A stretch of DNA of 64,000 nucleotides from assembly GCF_946902915.1 (NCBI RefSeq), contig NZ_CAMPPY010000001.1:124001-188000 (forward strand), read 5' to 3'. The position numbers and the translations under genes were made by a program. A model generated the notes under the pieces. That model had not been told where the DNA came from, ran no database searches, and saw nothing but the letters and a program-made list of their open reading frames with translations. The DNA comes from Streptococcus sp. Marseille-Q5986 (GTDB taxonomy: Bacteria > Bacillota > Bacilli > Lactobacillales > Streptococcaceae). This document shows, piece after piece, positions 47,413-56,716 of the stretch. Numbering within the stretch: position 1 is the stretch's first letter; each line of letters begins with the position of its first letter.

Positions 47413-48598
47413 GAAATATGTGGGTTGTAATGAAGGAAACCTATCTTCGACACATCAAGTCGTGGAGTTTCTTCTTTATGGTGATTTCACCATTCTTGTT
47501 TATCGGTCTATCTGGAGGAATTGGCTATCTCCAGGGTTCTTCAATGGCTAAAAATGATGAAGTGGCAGTAGTGACAACAGTGCCATCTGTAGCAGAAGGA
47601 CTGAAGAATGTAAATGGTGTTAACTTTGACTATAAAGATGAAGCAAGTGCCAAAGAAGCGATTAAAGATGAAAAATTAAAAGGCTATCTGACCATTGATC
47701 AAGAAGATAGTGTTCTAAAGGCAGTTTATCATGGCGAAACGTCGCTTGAAAATGAAATTAAATTTGCAGTTACAGGTACCCTCAATGAACTGCAAAATCA
47801 GCTTAATCGTTCAACGGCCTCCTTGTCTCAAGAGCAGGAAAAACGCTTAGCGCAGACGATTCAATTCACAGAAAAGATTGATGAAGCCAAGGAAAATAAA
47901 AAGTTTGTTCAAACAATTGCAGCAGGCGCCTTAGGATTCTTTCTTTATATGATTCTGATTACCTATGCGGGTGTAACAGCTCAGGAAGTTGCCAGTGAAA
48001 AAGGTACCAAAATTATGGAAGTCGTCTTTTCTAGCATAAGGGCTAGTCAGCGCGGATGATGGCTCTATTTCTAGTGATTTTAACGCATATAGGGATTTAT
48101 GTTGTAGGTGGTCTGGCAGCCATTCTGCTCTTTAAAGATTTGCCATTCTTGGCTCAGTCTGGTATTTTGGATCATTTGGGAGATGCATTCTCACTGAATA
48201 CATTGCTCTTTATTTTGGTCAGTCTCTTTATGTATGTAGTCTTGGCTGCCTTTCTAGGTTCTATGGTTTCTCGTCCTGAGGATTCAGGAAAAGCCTTGTC
48301 GCCTTTGATAATTTTGATTATGGGTGGTTTTTTTGGAGTGACAGCTTTAGGTGCAGCTGGTGACAATCTCATCTTGAAGATTGGTTCTTATATTCCCTTT
48401 ATTTCGACCTTCTTCATGCCATTTAGAACGATTAATGGCTATGCAGGGGGAGCAGAGGCATGGATTTCACTTGCTATTACAGTGATTTTTGCGGTGCTAG
48501 CAACAGGATTTATCGGACGCATGTATGCTAGCCTGGTCCTTCAAACAGATGATTTAGGGATTTGGAAAACCTTTAAACGTGCCTTAGCTTATAAATAG
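47409..48598 (+). pseudogene. ABC-2 type permease (NatB-like), frameshifted
   Basis: The N-terminal part (MRNMWVVMKETYLRHIKSWSFFFMVISPFL, external loop to about residue 170, then GALGFFLYMILITYAGVTAQEVASEKGTKIMEVVFSSIRAS) stops at 48,059 right after the conserved EVASEKG...SSIRAS motif. The second part (from 48,056, RMMALFLVILTHIGIYVVG to FKRALAYK) carries the remaining five segments in another frame. Comparison with the usual SSIRASHYFYARMM suggests loss of about ten bases near 48,048. The two pieces together give the normal size of about 400 residues. Confidence 0.87.
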
Positions 48599-48600
48599 AA

Positions 48601-48626
48601 GAGCCTCGCGAAAGCGAGGTTTTTTA
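48601..48626 (+). terminator. Terminator after the ABC genes
   Basis: GCCTCGC-GAAA-GCGAGG followed by TTTTTT. Confidence 0.9.
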
Positions 48627-48669
48627 GAGATGAAAAGAGTGAATTCAAGAAAAATATTTTTCATATCTA

Positions 48670-48699
48670 TTGACTTTTAGGGATGAAATTTGGTATGAT
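48670..48699 (+). promoter_or_regulatory. Promoter of rplM-rpsI
   Basis: TTGACT (48,670-48,675) and TATGAT (48,694-48,699), 18-base spacer. Confidence 0.8.
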
Positions 48700-48710
48700 A
48701 GTAGACGGTA

Positions 48711-48783
48711 TTGTTTACCCCATTTGTAAGGCCCCGGAACCTTTCAAATACCCCGCGGACCGGAACATCCGCCCTGTAAACAA
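48711..48783 (+). ncRNA. L13-type ribosomal protein leader
   Basis: TTGTTTAC (48,711-48,718) pairs with GTAAACAA (48,776-48,783), closing a GC-rich structured core (GGCCCCGG, CCCCGCGGACCGG). Its place before rplM agrees with the L13 autoregulatory leader of Firmicutes, in which L13 represses its own operon. Confidence 0.8.
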
Positions 48784-48808
48784 AAACGATATTCATATAG
48801 GAGAAATC

Positions 48809-49255
48809 ATGAACAAAACTACATTCATGGCTAAACCAGGCCAGGTAGAACGCAAATGGTACGTTGTTGACGCAACTGATGTACCTCTTGGACGCCTTTC
48901 AGCAGTTGTTGCTAGCGTACTTCGCGGAAAAAACAAACCAACATTTACACCACATACTGATACAGGTGACTTCGTAATCGTTATCAATGCTGAAAAAGTT
49001 AAATTGACTGGTAAAAAAGTAACTGATAAAATCTACTACACTCACTCAAACCACCCAGGTGGATTGAAATCAATCTCTGCTGGTGAACTTCGTTCTAAAA
49101 ATGCAGTACGTTTGATTGAAAAATCAGTTAAAGGTATGCTTCCACACAATACTCTTGGTCGCGCTCAAGGTATGAAATTGAAAGTATTCGTTGGAGCTGA
49201 GCACACTCACGCTGCACAACAACCAGAAGTTCTTGATATTTCAGGACTTATCTAA
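48809..49255 (+). CDS. rplM: 50S ribosomal protein L13
   Basis: L13 has 148 residues. The signature regions [33 protein letters not shown] and [23 protein letters not shown] are intact. ATG 48,809 follows AGGAG; the frame is open upstream into the leader RNA, which was rejected as coding. It is an early assembly protein of the large subunit. rpsI follows 18 bases later in the same transcript. Confidence 0.98.
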   Translation: MNKTTFMAKPGQVERKWYVVDATDVPLGRLSAVVASVLRGKNKPTFTPHTDTGDFVIVINAEKVKLTGKKVTDKIYYTHSNHPGGLKSISAGELRSKNAVRLIEKSVKGMLPHNTLGRAQGMKLKVFVGAEHTHAAQQPEVLDISGLI

Positions 49256-49273
49256 GGAAAGGAACAATAAAGT

Positions 49274-49666
49274 ATGTCACAAGCACAATATGCAGGTACT
49301 GGACGTCGTAAAAACGCTGTTGCACGCGTTCGCCTTGTTCCAGGAACTGGTAAAATCACTGTTAACAAAAAAGATGTTGAAGAGTACATCCCACACGCTG
49401 ACCTTCGTCTTGTCATCAACCAACCATTCGCAGTTACTTCAACTGTAGGTTCATACGACGTTTTCGTTAACGTTGTAGGTGGTGGATACGCTGGTCAAGC
49501 AGGAGCTATCCGTCACGGTATCGCTCGTGCCCTTCTTCAAGTTGACCCAGACTTCCGCGATTCATTGAAACGCGCAGGTCTTCTTACACGTGACTCACGT
49601 AAAGTTGAACGTAAGAAACCAGGTCTTAAGAAAGCTCGTAAAGCATCACAATTTAGTAAACGTTAA
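49274..49666 (+). CDS. rpsI: 30S ribosomal protein S9
   Basis: S9 has 130 residues, with the basic C-terminal tail [12 protein letters not shown] that reaches the P site. The family signature [19 protein letters not shown] is present. AAGGAA precedes the ATG. The 3' end of rpsI is a known insertion site for integrative elements in streptococci, and an integrase remnant lies 175 bases downstream. Confidence 0.98.
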   Translation: MSQAQYAGTGRRKNAVARVRLVPGTGKITVNKKDVEEYIPHADLRLVINQPFAVTSTVGSYDVFVNVVGGGYAGQAGAIRHGIARALLQVDPDFRDSLKRAGLLTRDSRKVERKKPGLKKARKASQFSKR

Positions 49667-49692
49667 TTCGAAAGAATTACTATACTTATACA

Positions 49693-49718
49693 GAGCACCT
49701 TTCGGGGTGCTCTTTTTT
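49693..49718 (+). terminator. Terminator of rplM-rpsI
   Basis: GAGCACC-TTTCGG-GGTGCTC followed by TTTTTT. Confidence 0.92.
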
Positions 49719-49841
49719 ATACTTTCTTATTAAATTGGTGCAATTGACACAGTTGTTGCGACTTTAGTCGCCTACAAATGTGGCTGCAACATGACAAGGT
49801 CAGTTGCCTCAAAACGTTAATCAATACGATTATATCAACGT

Positions 49842-50027
49842 TTACAGACATTCAAGAATTTTCTCTTGGATGTCTTTTTGTTTTAAAAATCTAAAGTTCA
49901 TCCCATATTCACCCCATCAATTTTTTAAGCTACAAAATGCAATATCACCTACGGTCTGATTGACTTTATCTTTGGTATTAACAATTTCTTTATCACTATG
50001 AGTAAGAGCTTCTGAAATGATCTCAAG
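49842..50027 (-). pseudogene. Tyrosine integrase C-terminal remnant behind rpsI
   Basis: On the minus strand the frame reads LEIISEALTHSDKEIVNTKDKV, then VNQTVGDIAFCSLKN, a stop, WGEYGMNFRF and a short tail. EALTHSD is the box with the usual histidine of tyrosine recombinases (ALGHSS-type), and the WGEYG tail resembles integrases whose 3' end overlaps an attachment site. No start and no upstream domains remain. It marks a past insertion at rpsI. Confidence 0.65.
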
Positions 50028-50060
50028 CGCCACACCAGCTCGTTTTACTGGTGTGGCGCT
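50026..50060. repeat. Perfect 13-bp inverted repeat
   Basis: AGCGCCACACCAG (50,026-50,038) and CTGGTGTGGCGCT (50,048-50,060) with a 9-base loop, followed by TTGAATATT. It lies directly at the broken edge of the integrase remnant; it may be a terminator or an end of a lost element. Confidence 0.75.
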
Positions 50061-50195
50061 TTGAATATTATGTTTGCCCATAGTATTTTGTGTTATAATA
50101 TAGAAACTATACAGAAAATAAAAGAATCTCTTTAAATTCTGTAAATTTCACTTTGTTTCAACATGAGAAAATGTTGAATATAGATAATGACGGGA

Positions 50196-50719
50196 GATGA
50201 TTTACAATAATCAGTTTAGAGCTGTTGTCTGAAGAAAATAGTCTAGACGTCTATTCTTTTGAAAAAGAAAATCGAGAGTATTTTGAACGAAATTTACCTC
50301 CTAGACCAGCTAACTATTTTGATTCAGACGGTTTTAAAGAAATTACAAGGGAATTGTTAACGGAGCAAGATAATCATGATGCATACATGCATCTTATTAG
50401 AGATTCGCAAGGTGTTATGGATAGAAGAATCAATCTAAGTGTCTTAGAGAGTGATTGAAATACAGTAGAACTTGGGTATAGGATTGGTGAAAATGTTACT
50501 AACTTAGGCTATGCCAGCGAAGTGGTTAAACTCGTTTTAGAAAAAGCCTTCACGACTTATGGTTTAAATAGAATTATTGCAGGAACGGCAACAGATAACC
50601 TGGCTTCTCAGAGAGTACTTTTTAAAAATGGCTTCACCTTTAGTAGGATTATAGAAAATGACTTACAAATTCATAATGAGTGGGTTCATACAGCAGTATT
50701 TGAGATAACGAGGGCATAA
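50196..50719 (+). pseudogene. GNAT acetyltransferase, degraded
   Basis: The frame SLELLSEENSLDVYSFEKENREYFERNLPP is the start of RimJ/RimL-like N-acetyltransferases, but no ATG fits it. At 50,456-50,458 a TGA interrupts it before NTVELGYRIGENVTNLGYASEVVKLVLEKAF, the acetyl-CoA site region; ASQRVLFKNGF closes the fold. All pieces are in one frame, so a lost start and one nonsense change explain the damage. An extended -10 (TGTTATAAT) lies at 50,090-50,098. Confidence 0.85.
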
Positions 50720-50819
50720 TATCATCATTTCTAGTCTATTGATAAGGCTGATGGAGTCATCAATCTTTCCAGGCATTCAAGAGGACTTGTACTGCCCCCC
50801 AAAAAGTTAGATAAAAAAT

Positions 50820-51062
50820 TTAAGTAAAGGATTTAGTTCTGTATTGTACAGGGGTAAGTCCTTTTAGTTTGACTTTAATTCGTTTGTTGGAATAAAAGAT
50901 GTAATTGATAATCGCCTTTTCAAAACCATAAAACATCTCTGATTCTAAAATGCCAAAGAAAAATTCCATCATGCCATTGTCAGGGCTGTTGCCTTTGCGT
51001 GATATAGAGGATTGAATGCCTTTACTCTCTAAAAATTGATGGTAAGAAATGTGTCGATATTG
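50820..51062 (-). pseudogene. IS3 family transposase OrfB, C-terminal remnant
   Basis: On the minus strand about 80 codons read YRHISYHQFLESKGIQSSIS, RKGNSPDNGMMEFFFGILES and KLKGLTPVQYRTKSFT, the rve domain end of IS3-family (IS150-like) transposases including the conserved Glu. The 5' part is missing. TGCCCCCCAAAAAGTTAGA at about 50,793-50,811 looks like the terminal inverted repeat of the element. Confidence 0.88.
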
Positions 51063-51328
51063 TTAGCCTTATCGCTGGGGGGAGATAAAATGATAATAGA
51101 TTACGAAAATACTTCACAAGGAAACTTTCCTTATGAAGTATTTTATGGAAAATTGTGCACTTAATTTGATAATTCAAGAGATAAAAAAATTTAAAAGGTC
51201 ATTTCTCCCTTAAAATGACTAAAAATTTTTAATCTATTAAATACATTGAATTAATAAAAGGATTGCAATAGCAAAAAACAAAGAAATAAATATAAATTAA
51301 AGAAAATCAGTTGCTTTTTAAAAAGAAA
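51063..51328. other. AT-rich spacer with a long palindrome
   Basis: No gene is seen. Positions 51,107-51,143 form a near-perfect palindrome with arms of 18 bases (AAATACTTCACAAGGAAA and its inverse, one mismatch). The rest is A-rich and without open frames. Confidence 0.55.
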
Positions 51329-51793
51329 TTAGAGTATTTTTTGGAGATACTCTTGGATGGTTTTGGGGCCTGTTTTGGAAGAGAAGCGCTCAAGGACTTG
51401 CCCATCTTGGCCAATGAGAAACTTAGCGAAATTCCATTCAATTTGTTTTCCTAGCGGGGCAGCTTTTTGGTCTTTTAGCCAAACATAAAGAGGACCTGCT
51501 TCCTTGTCGTTAACCTTGACCTTGGTAAAGCGAGGAAAAGTTGTCTAATAGTGTAGGCTACAGAAACGATTGATTTCCTCTGAGCTGCCTGGGGCTTGTC
51601 CCATAAATTGATTGCAAGGGAAATCTAGGATTTCAAAGCCTTGATTTTGATGGCGTTCGTAGAGTTCTTGGAGCTCTCGGTACTGGGGCGTTAAACCACA
51701 TCCAGTAGCGGTATTGACTTTGCTACGATAGTTATCCATTGGAGTTGCTTGGTTATTTTGCTTCATAACGGGAAAATCATATATACTTGTCAT
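51329..51793 (-). pseudogene. Glutathione peroxidase, interrupted by a stop
   Basis: The protein reads SIYDFPVMKQNN, KVNTATGCGLTPQY (with the peroxidatic Cys), FEILDFPCNQFMGQAPGSSEEI and FCSLHY, then TAG at 51,545-51,547 where Gln (CAG) is usual. It continues in the same frame with TTFPRFTKVKVND, LYVWLKDQKAAPLGKQIEWNFAKFLI to the natural end TIQEYLQKIL. The full length would be 154 residues, somewhat short but complete for the bacterial family. One nonsense change inactivates it. Confidence 0.92.
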
Positions 51794-51896
51794 GAGCGCC
51801 TCTTTTCTTTTTCTACATTGTAACAGTTTTTCTTTTTGTCGTCGAGTCGGATAGGAGATGTTGTTGAAAAATAGGTCCCTGATATAATAGAAATCG

Positions 51897-51942
51897 TTTA
51901 CAAATAACTTTAAAAATGGTATGATTTAATTAAACCGGTTTA
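51897..51942 (+). promoter_or_regulatory. Promoter of the hyaluronate lyase gene with RegR-like operator
   Basis: TTTACA (51,897-51,902) and TATGAT (51,920-51,925), 17-base spacer, followed by the perfect palindrome TAAACCGGTTTA (51,931-51,942). Such a palindrome fits a LacI/GalR-family repressor, and RegR of that family represses the pneumococcal hyaluronidase gene. Confidence 0.8.
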
Positions 51943-52013
51943 CTTAGTTGCTATAAATCTCTAATCTGAGATTTAGTTCCTATTGATTTTACAATATGTT
52001 TCTTGGAGGGTAC

Positions 52014-55000
52014 ATGCAAACAAAAACAAAGAAACTCATTGTGAGTTTATCTTCACTTGTTTTATCAGGATTTTTATTAAACCATTATCTGACAGTTGGA
52101 GCGGAAGAAACGATTACGAATACCATTCAGCAAAGCCAGAAGGAAGTTCAGTATCAGCAAAGGGATACCAAAAATTTAGTTGAAAATGGTGATTTTAGTC
52201 AGACGGAGAACGGAAGCAGTCCTTGGACAGGAAGCAAAGCCCAGGGGTGGTCAGCTTGGGTAGACCAGAAGAATAGTTCTTCAGATGCATCAACTCGAGT
52301 TATTGAAGCCAAGGATGGGGCTGCCACTATCTCAAGTTCTGAGAAACTAAGGGCAGTGGTTCACCGTATGGTCCCTATTGAAGCTAAGAAAAAGTATAAA
52401 CTGCGTTTCAAGATTAAAACAGATAATAAAGTCGGGATTGCTAAGGTTCGTATCATTGAGGAAAGTGGTAAGGGCAAGCAACTGTGGAGTTCTGCAACGA
52501 CGTCAGGAACAAAGGATTGGCAGACCATTGAAGCAGACTATAGCCCGACTTTAGATGTTGATAAAATCAAGCTGGAGTTATTCTATGAAACAGGAATTGG
52601 GACTGTTTCCTTTAAGGATATTGAGCTGGTAGAGGTAGCAGAGCAGTCTTCTGAGGATTCTCAAACAGATAAACAGCTTGAGGAAAAGATTGATTTACCA
52701 ATTGGGAAAAAACATATCTGTGCTCTTGCAGACTATACTTATAAGGTGGAAAATCCTGACTTTGCTTCAGTCAAAAATGGAATTTTAGAACCTCTTAAGG
52801 AAGGGACAACCAATGTCATTGTCAGTAAAGATGGCAAGGAAGTGAAAAAGATTCCTTTGAAAATTCTAGCCTTTGTTAAGGATGTATACACAGACCGTTT
52901 GGATGACTGGAATGGCATCATCGCTGGGAATCAATACTATGATTCTAAAAATGAACAGATGGTCAAGTTAAACCAGGAACTGGAAGGAAAGGTGGCTGAT
53001 AGCCTATCCAGTATTTCAAGTCAGGCGGGCCGCTCCTATTTGTGGGAAAAATTTTCAAATTATAAAACGTCTGCGAATCTAACTGCCACTTATCGGAAAT
53101 TGGAGGAGATGGCCAAGCAAGTGACCAATCCTTCTTCTCGTTATTATCAAGATGAAACCGTCATTCGAACAGTCAGGGATTCCATGGAATGGATGCATAA
53201 ACATGTCTACAATAGTGAAAAGAGCATTGTTGGGAACTGGTGGGATTATGAAATCGGTACACCTCGTGCCATCAACAATACCTTGTCTCTGATGAAAGAA
53301 TACTTCTCTGATGAGGAAATTAAAAAATATACAGATGTGATTGAAAAATTTGTTCCAGATCCCGAACATTTCCGAAAGACGACTGATAACCCATTTAAGG
53401 CCCTAGGTGGAAACTTAGTGGATATGGGAAGGGTAAAAGTGATAGCTGGTTTGCTGCGCAAGGATGACCAAGAAATTTCTTCTACCATTCGTTCGATTGA
53501 GCAAGTGTTTAAGTTGGTAGACCAAGGTGAAGGTTTTTATCAAGATGGATCCTATATCGACCACACCAATGTTGCCTATACGGGTGCTTATGGGAATGTC
53601 TTGATTGATGGTCTGTCTCAACTGTTGCCAGTCATTCAAAAGACCAAGAGTCCAATCGATAAAGATAAAATGCAAACCATGTACCACTGGATTGATAAAT
53701 CGTTTGCTCCTTTATTAGTGAATGGAGAGCTGATGGATATGAGTCGTGGACGCTCTATCAGTCGTGCAAATAGCGAGGGGCACGTGGCCGCAGTAGAAGT
53801 GTTAAGAGGGATTCACCGGATAGCGGATATGTCTGAAGGAGAAACCAAACAACGTTTGCAGAGTCTTGTGAAGACCATTGTTCAATCGGATAGTTATTAT
53901 GATGTCTTTAAGAATTTGAAGACTTATAAGGATATCAGTTTGATGCAATCCTTGTTAAGCGATGCTGGAGTCGCAAGTACTCCAAGAACAAGTTACCTAT
54001 CTGCCTTTAATAAGATGGATAAAACAGCTATGTACAATGCAGAGAAAGGATTTGGATTTGGCTTGTCACTCTTTTCCAGTCGTACCTTGAATTACGAACA
54101 CATGAACAAGGAAAACAAACGTGGTTGGTATACGAGTGATGGGATGTTCTATCTTTACAATGACGATTTGAGTCACTATAGCGATGGCTACTGGCCAACA
54201 GTCAATCCATATAAGATGCCTGGTACGACAGAGACGGACGCTAAGAGATTGGATAGCGATACAGGTAAAGTTCTACCGTCTGCTTTCGTTGGAACGAGCA
54301 AACTAGATGAGGCCAATGCGACAGCAACCATGGATTTCACTAACTGGAATCAAACACTGACTGCTCATAAGAGCTGGTTTATGCTGAGGGATAAGATCGC
54401 CTTTTTAGGAAGCAATATTCAAAATACTTCAACAGATGCTGCTGCAACTACAATTGACCAGAGAAAACTGGAATCAAGTGATCCATATAAAGTCTATGTC
54501 AACGATAAAGAGGCCTCCCTCACGGAACAAGAAAAGGATCATCCTGAAACCCAAAGTGTCTTTTTAGAATCGTCCGATTCGAAAAAGAATATTGGTTACT
54601 TTTTCTTTAAGAAGAGTTCAATCAGTATGAGTAAGGCTTTGCAAAGGGGATCTTGGAAGGATATCAATGAAGGGCAGTCAGACAAGGAAGTTGAAAATGA
54701 ATTTCTTACGATTAGTCAGGTTCATAAGCAAAGTGGGGATTCTTATGGCTATATGCTCATCCCTAATGTGGACAGAGCGACCTTTAATCAAATGGTAAAA
54801 GAGCTAGAAAGTAGCCTCATCGAAAATAGCGAAAATCTTCAGTCTGTTTATGATGCCAAACAAGGAGTTTGGGGAGTCGTAAAATACGATGATTCCGTCT
54901 CTACTATTTCCAACAAATTCCAAGTCTTGAAGCGTGGAGTCTATACCATTCGAAAAGAAGGGGATGACTATAAGGTTGCCTACTACAATCCTGAAACCCA

Positions 55001-55220
55001 GGAATCAGCGCCAGATCAGGAAGTCTTTAAAAAGTTAGAACAAGCAGCTCAACCACAAACTCAGGATTCAAAAGAAAAGGAAAAATCTGAAGAAGAAAAA
55101 AAGAACCATTCGGATCAAAAGAATCTCCCTCAGACAGGAGAAGGTCAGTCAATCTTGGCAAGTCTAGGGCTCTTGCTACTTGGGACGGTTTATCTATTCC
55201 GTAGAGGAAAGAACAATTGA
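52014..55220 (+). CDS. hysA: Cell-wall-anchored hyaluronate lyase
   Basis: The 1068 residues are nearly co-linear with the pneumococcal enzyme. Signal peptide 1-36, a carbohydrate-binding-like domain (about 55-215), a linker domain (220-285), the alpha-helical catalytic domain (about 290-650) and beta-sandwich domains (660-1010) follow. The catalytic His and Tyr lie in [16 protein letters not shown], the Asn in [11 protein letters not shown], and the aromatic patch in [12 protein letters not shown]. The C-terminus has LPQTG (1038-1042), a hydrophobic segment and RRGKNN, so sortase anchors it. ATG 52,014 follows GGAGG. It degrades host hyaluronan to unsaturated disaccharides. Confidence 0.97.
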   Translation: MQTKTKKLIVSLSSLVLSGFLLNHYLTVGAEETITNTIQQSQKEVQYQQRDTKNLVENGDFSQTENGSSPWTGSKAQGWSAWVDQKNSSSDASTRVIEAKDGAATISSSEKLRAVVHRMVPIEAKKKYKLRFKIKTDNKVGIAKVRIIEESGKGKQLWSSATTSGTKDWQTIEADYSPTLDVDKIKLELFYETGIGTVSFKDIELVEVAEQSSEDSQTDKQLEEKIDLPIGKKHICALADYTYKVENPDFASVKNGILEPLKEGTTNVIVSKDGKEVKKIPLKILAFVKDVYTDRLDDWNGIIAGNQYYDSKNEQMVKLNQELEGKVADSLSSISSQAGRSYLWEKFSNYKTSANLTATYRKLEEMAKQVTNPSSRYYQDETVIRTVRDSMEWMHKHVYNSEKSIVGNWWDYEIGTPRAINNTLSLMKEYFSDEEIKKYTDVIEKFVPDPEHFRKTTDNPFKALGGNLVDMGRVKVIAGLLRKDDQEISSTIRSIEQVFKLVDQGEGFYQDGSYIDHTNVAYTGAYGNVLIDGLSQLLPVIQKTKSPIDKDKMQTMYHWIDKSFAPLLVNGELMDMSRGRSISRANSEGHVAAVEVLRGIHRIADMSEGETKQRLQSLVKTIVQSDSYYDVFKNLKTYKDISLMQSLLSDAGVASTPRTSYLSAFNKMDKTAMYNAEKGFGFGLSLFSSRTLNYEHMNKENKRGWYTSDGMFYLYNDDLSHYSDGYWPTVNPYKMPGTTETDAKRLDSDTGKVLPSAFVGTSKLDEANATATMDFTNWNQTLTAHKSWFMLRDKIAFLGSNIQNTSTDAAATTIDQRKLESSDPYKVYVNDKEASLTEQEKDHPETQSVFLESSDSKKNIGYFFFKKSSISMSKALQRGSWKDINEGQSDKEVENEFLTISQVHKQSGDSYGYMLIPNVDRATFNQMVKELESSLIENSENLQSVYDAKQGVWGVVKYDDSVSTISNKFQVLKRGVYTIRKEGDDYKVAYYNPETQESAPDQEVFKKLEQAAQPQTQDSKEKEKSEEEKKNHSDQKNLPQTGEGQSILASLGLLLLGTVYLFRRGKNN

Positions 55221-55269
55221 TATGCTCATCATCTAGATGAATCACATGGAACTGTGGAAAATAGAAAAA

Positions 55270-55301
55270 ATCCGAAGAAGACCAAACATCTTCGGATTTT
55301 T
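55270..55301 (+). terminator. Terminator of the hyaluronate lyase gene
   Basis: ATCCGAAGA pairs with TCTTCGGAT, followed by TTTTTC. Confidence 0.88.
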
Positions 55302-55310
55302 CTTTTAAAA

Positions 55311-56716
55311 AAGAACCTAGGACAATAGTCTCTTATCCCCAAAAAAGCAACGGATTTGCCGTTGCTTTTTGCATGGTTACGATAGTCTTGGTAAAATAGA
55401 ATTGCACAATAAACCATTTAGAAAGGCTATCTCATGTATATTCACTATAACACAATTCAAACAACTTTACCACTAGAAATCCGTTCTTTCTTGCCACAAG
55501 ACATCTCGTCCTTACTATTGAAAAAGTGGTGAATACCTTGGAAGATCGTCATTTCCCTACCTTCTATCATGCCTCTGGTCACCCGTCTTAGCACCCTAAA
55601 ATACTTGTATCTACTCTTTTATTTGCCTCTTCACAAGGGATTTTCTCTGCTCGAAAAATTGAAAAAATGATGATTGAAAATCTCGCCATGCAGTACCTAA
55701 CAGGGCAGTTGGTTGTTAGCTATCGCACCATCAAGCGTTTTCGTGTCGCCGAAGGGATGGAAGAACTCATTCGTGATCTTTTCATCGACCTCAATCTTCG
55801 TTTAAAAATGGAAGAGTTAGTGATCTTAGATTGTTTGTGTATTGACGGGACTAAGATTGAAGCCAATGCCAACAAGTATCGTTTCGTGTGGAAAAAAGCA
55901 AGGGACAAGTTTTCCGTCAAACTGCAAGAACAGATACAGATGCCACTTTTATGCGGATGAAAGAAGATCATATGAAAAATGACCCACTCAAGGCTGCTTA
56001 TCATCTTCAAATCGCTACTGAAAACCAATTTCTTCTTCACTATGATGTCTTCTCAAATCCGACAGATACCAAGACTCTTCTCCCCTTACTTGAAACCCCT
56101 AAAGACAGTTGTCGCAGATGCTGGATATGGAAGTGAAGAGAGCCTCCTTCGTTTAGATGAAAAGGAGGTGAACCATCTGATGAAATATGCCATGTTTGAT
56201 CAGGAACAGAAGAGAGGGGATACACAGTCAGCTAGAAACTTAGGGAATTGGTACTATAATGGCAAGGAGGATAGCTATACACATCCTGATGGTTGGTGTT
56301 ATCGTTTTCGCCCCATCAAACATCAGAAAACAGAGACGGACTTTCAAGAGGAAATCAAGGTTTACTATGCTGATGAATCTGAATCAGCTCCTCAAAAGGG
56401 ACTGTATAGGAATGAACGCTATCAGCACTTAAAAACTAAAGAATGCCAGGCGCTTTTATCTCCCCAAGGTAGACAGATTTTCGCTCAACGTAAGATTGAT
56501 GTGGAACCTGTTTTTGGACAGATAAAGGCTTGTTTGGGGTACAAGAGAGGGAATCTGAGAGGGATGCGTCAAGTGAGAATTGACATGGGATTGGTACTTA
56601 TGGCAAATAAGCTCCTAAAATACAATAAGAGAGCCCTTAAAATGAAAAAGCTAGAGTTCTGCAATTGGAAATCTCTAGCTTTTTTGTGGTTGAGAACTAT
56701 TTTGTCCTAGGTTCTT
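55311..56716 (+). mobile_element. IS1182 family insertion sequence with internal deletion
   Basis: AAGAACCTAGGACAA (55,311-55,325) is perfectly inverted at 56,702-56,716. The length of 1406 bases is below that of intact relatives. Hairpin terminators lie inside both ends (GCAACGG/CCGTTGC at about 55,347-55,372; AAGCTAGAG/CTCTAGCTT at about 56,649-56,690), shielding it from outside transcription. Its right end touches the stop codon of the neighbouring CorC gene. Confidence 0.9.
55434..56710 (+). pseudogene. IS1182 family transposase, multiply broken
   Basis: The start MYIHYNTIQTTLPLEIRSFLPQD is followed by a frameshift, then KVVNTLEDRHFPTFYHA, and from 55,667 KMMIENLAMQYLTGQLVVSYRTIKRFRVAEGMEELIRDL with the conserved [25 protein letters not shown] deletion removes the middle between LQEQIQ and [17 protein letters not shown], and another frameshift precedes the last part ([14 protein letters not shown], then IDVEPVFGQIKACLGYKRGN). 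The second Asp and final Glu regions remain but not in one frame, so it is inactive. Confidence 0.92.

Noticed and set aside
48683-48808. Upstream extension of the rplM frame
   Set aside because: It covers the structured L13-type leader; L13 has its usual length from ATG 48,809 with AGGAG.
55229-55417. Minus-strand 62-codon frame after the hyaluronidase
   Set aside because: It crosses the terminator and the IS1182 terminal repeat and shows no family similarity.
56040-56225. Minus-strand frame within IS1182
   Set aside because: Antisense shadow of the transposase; no ribosome binding site.
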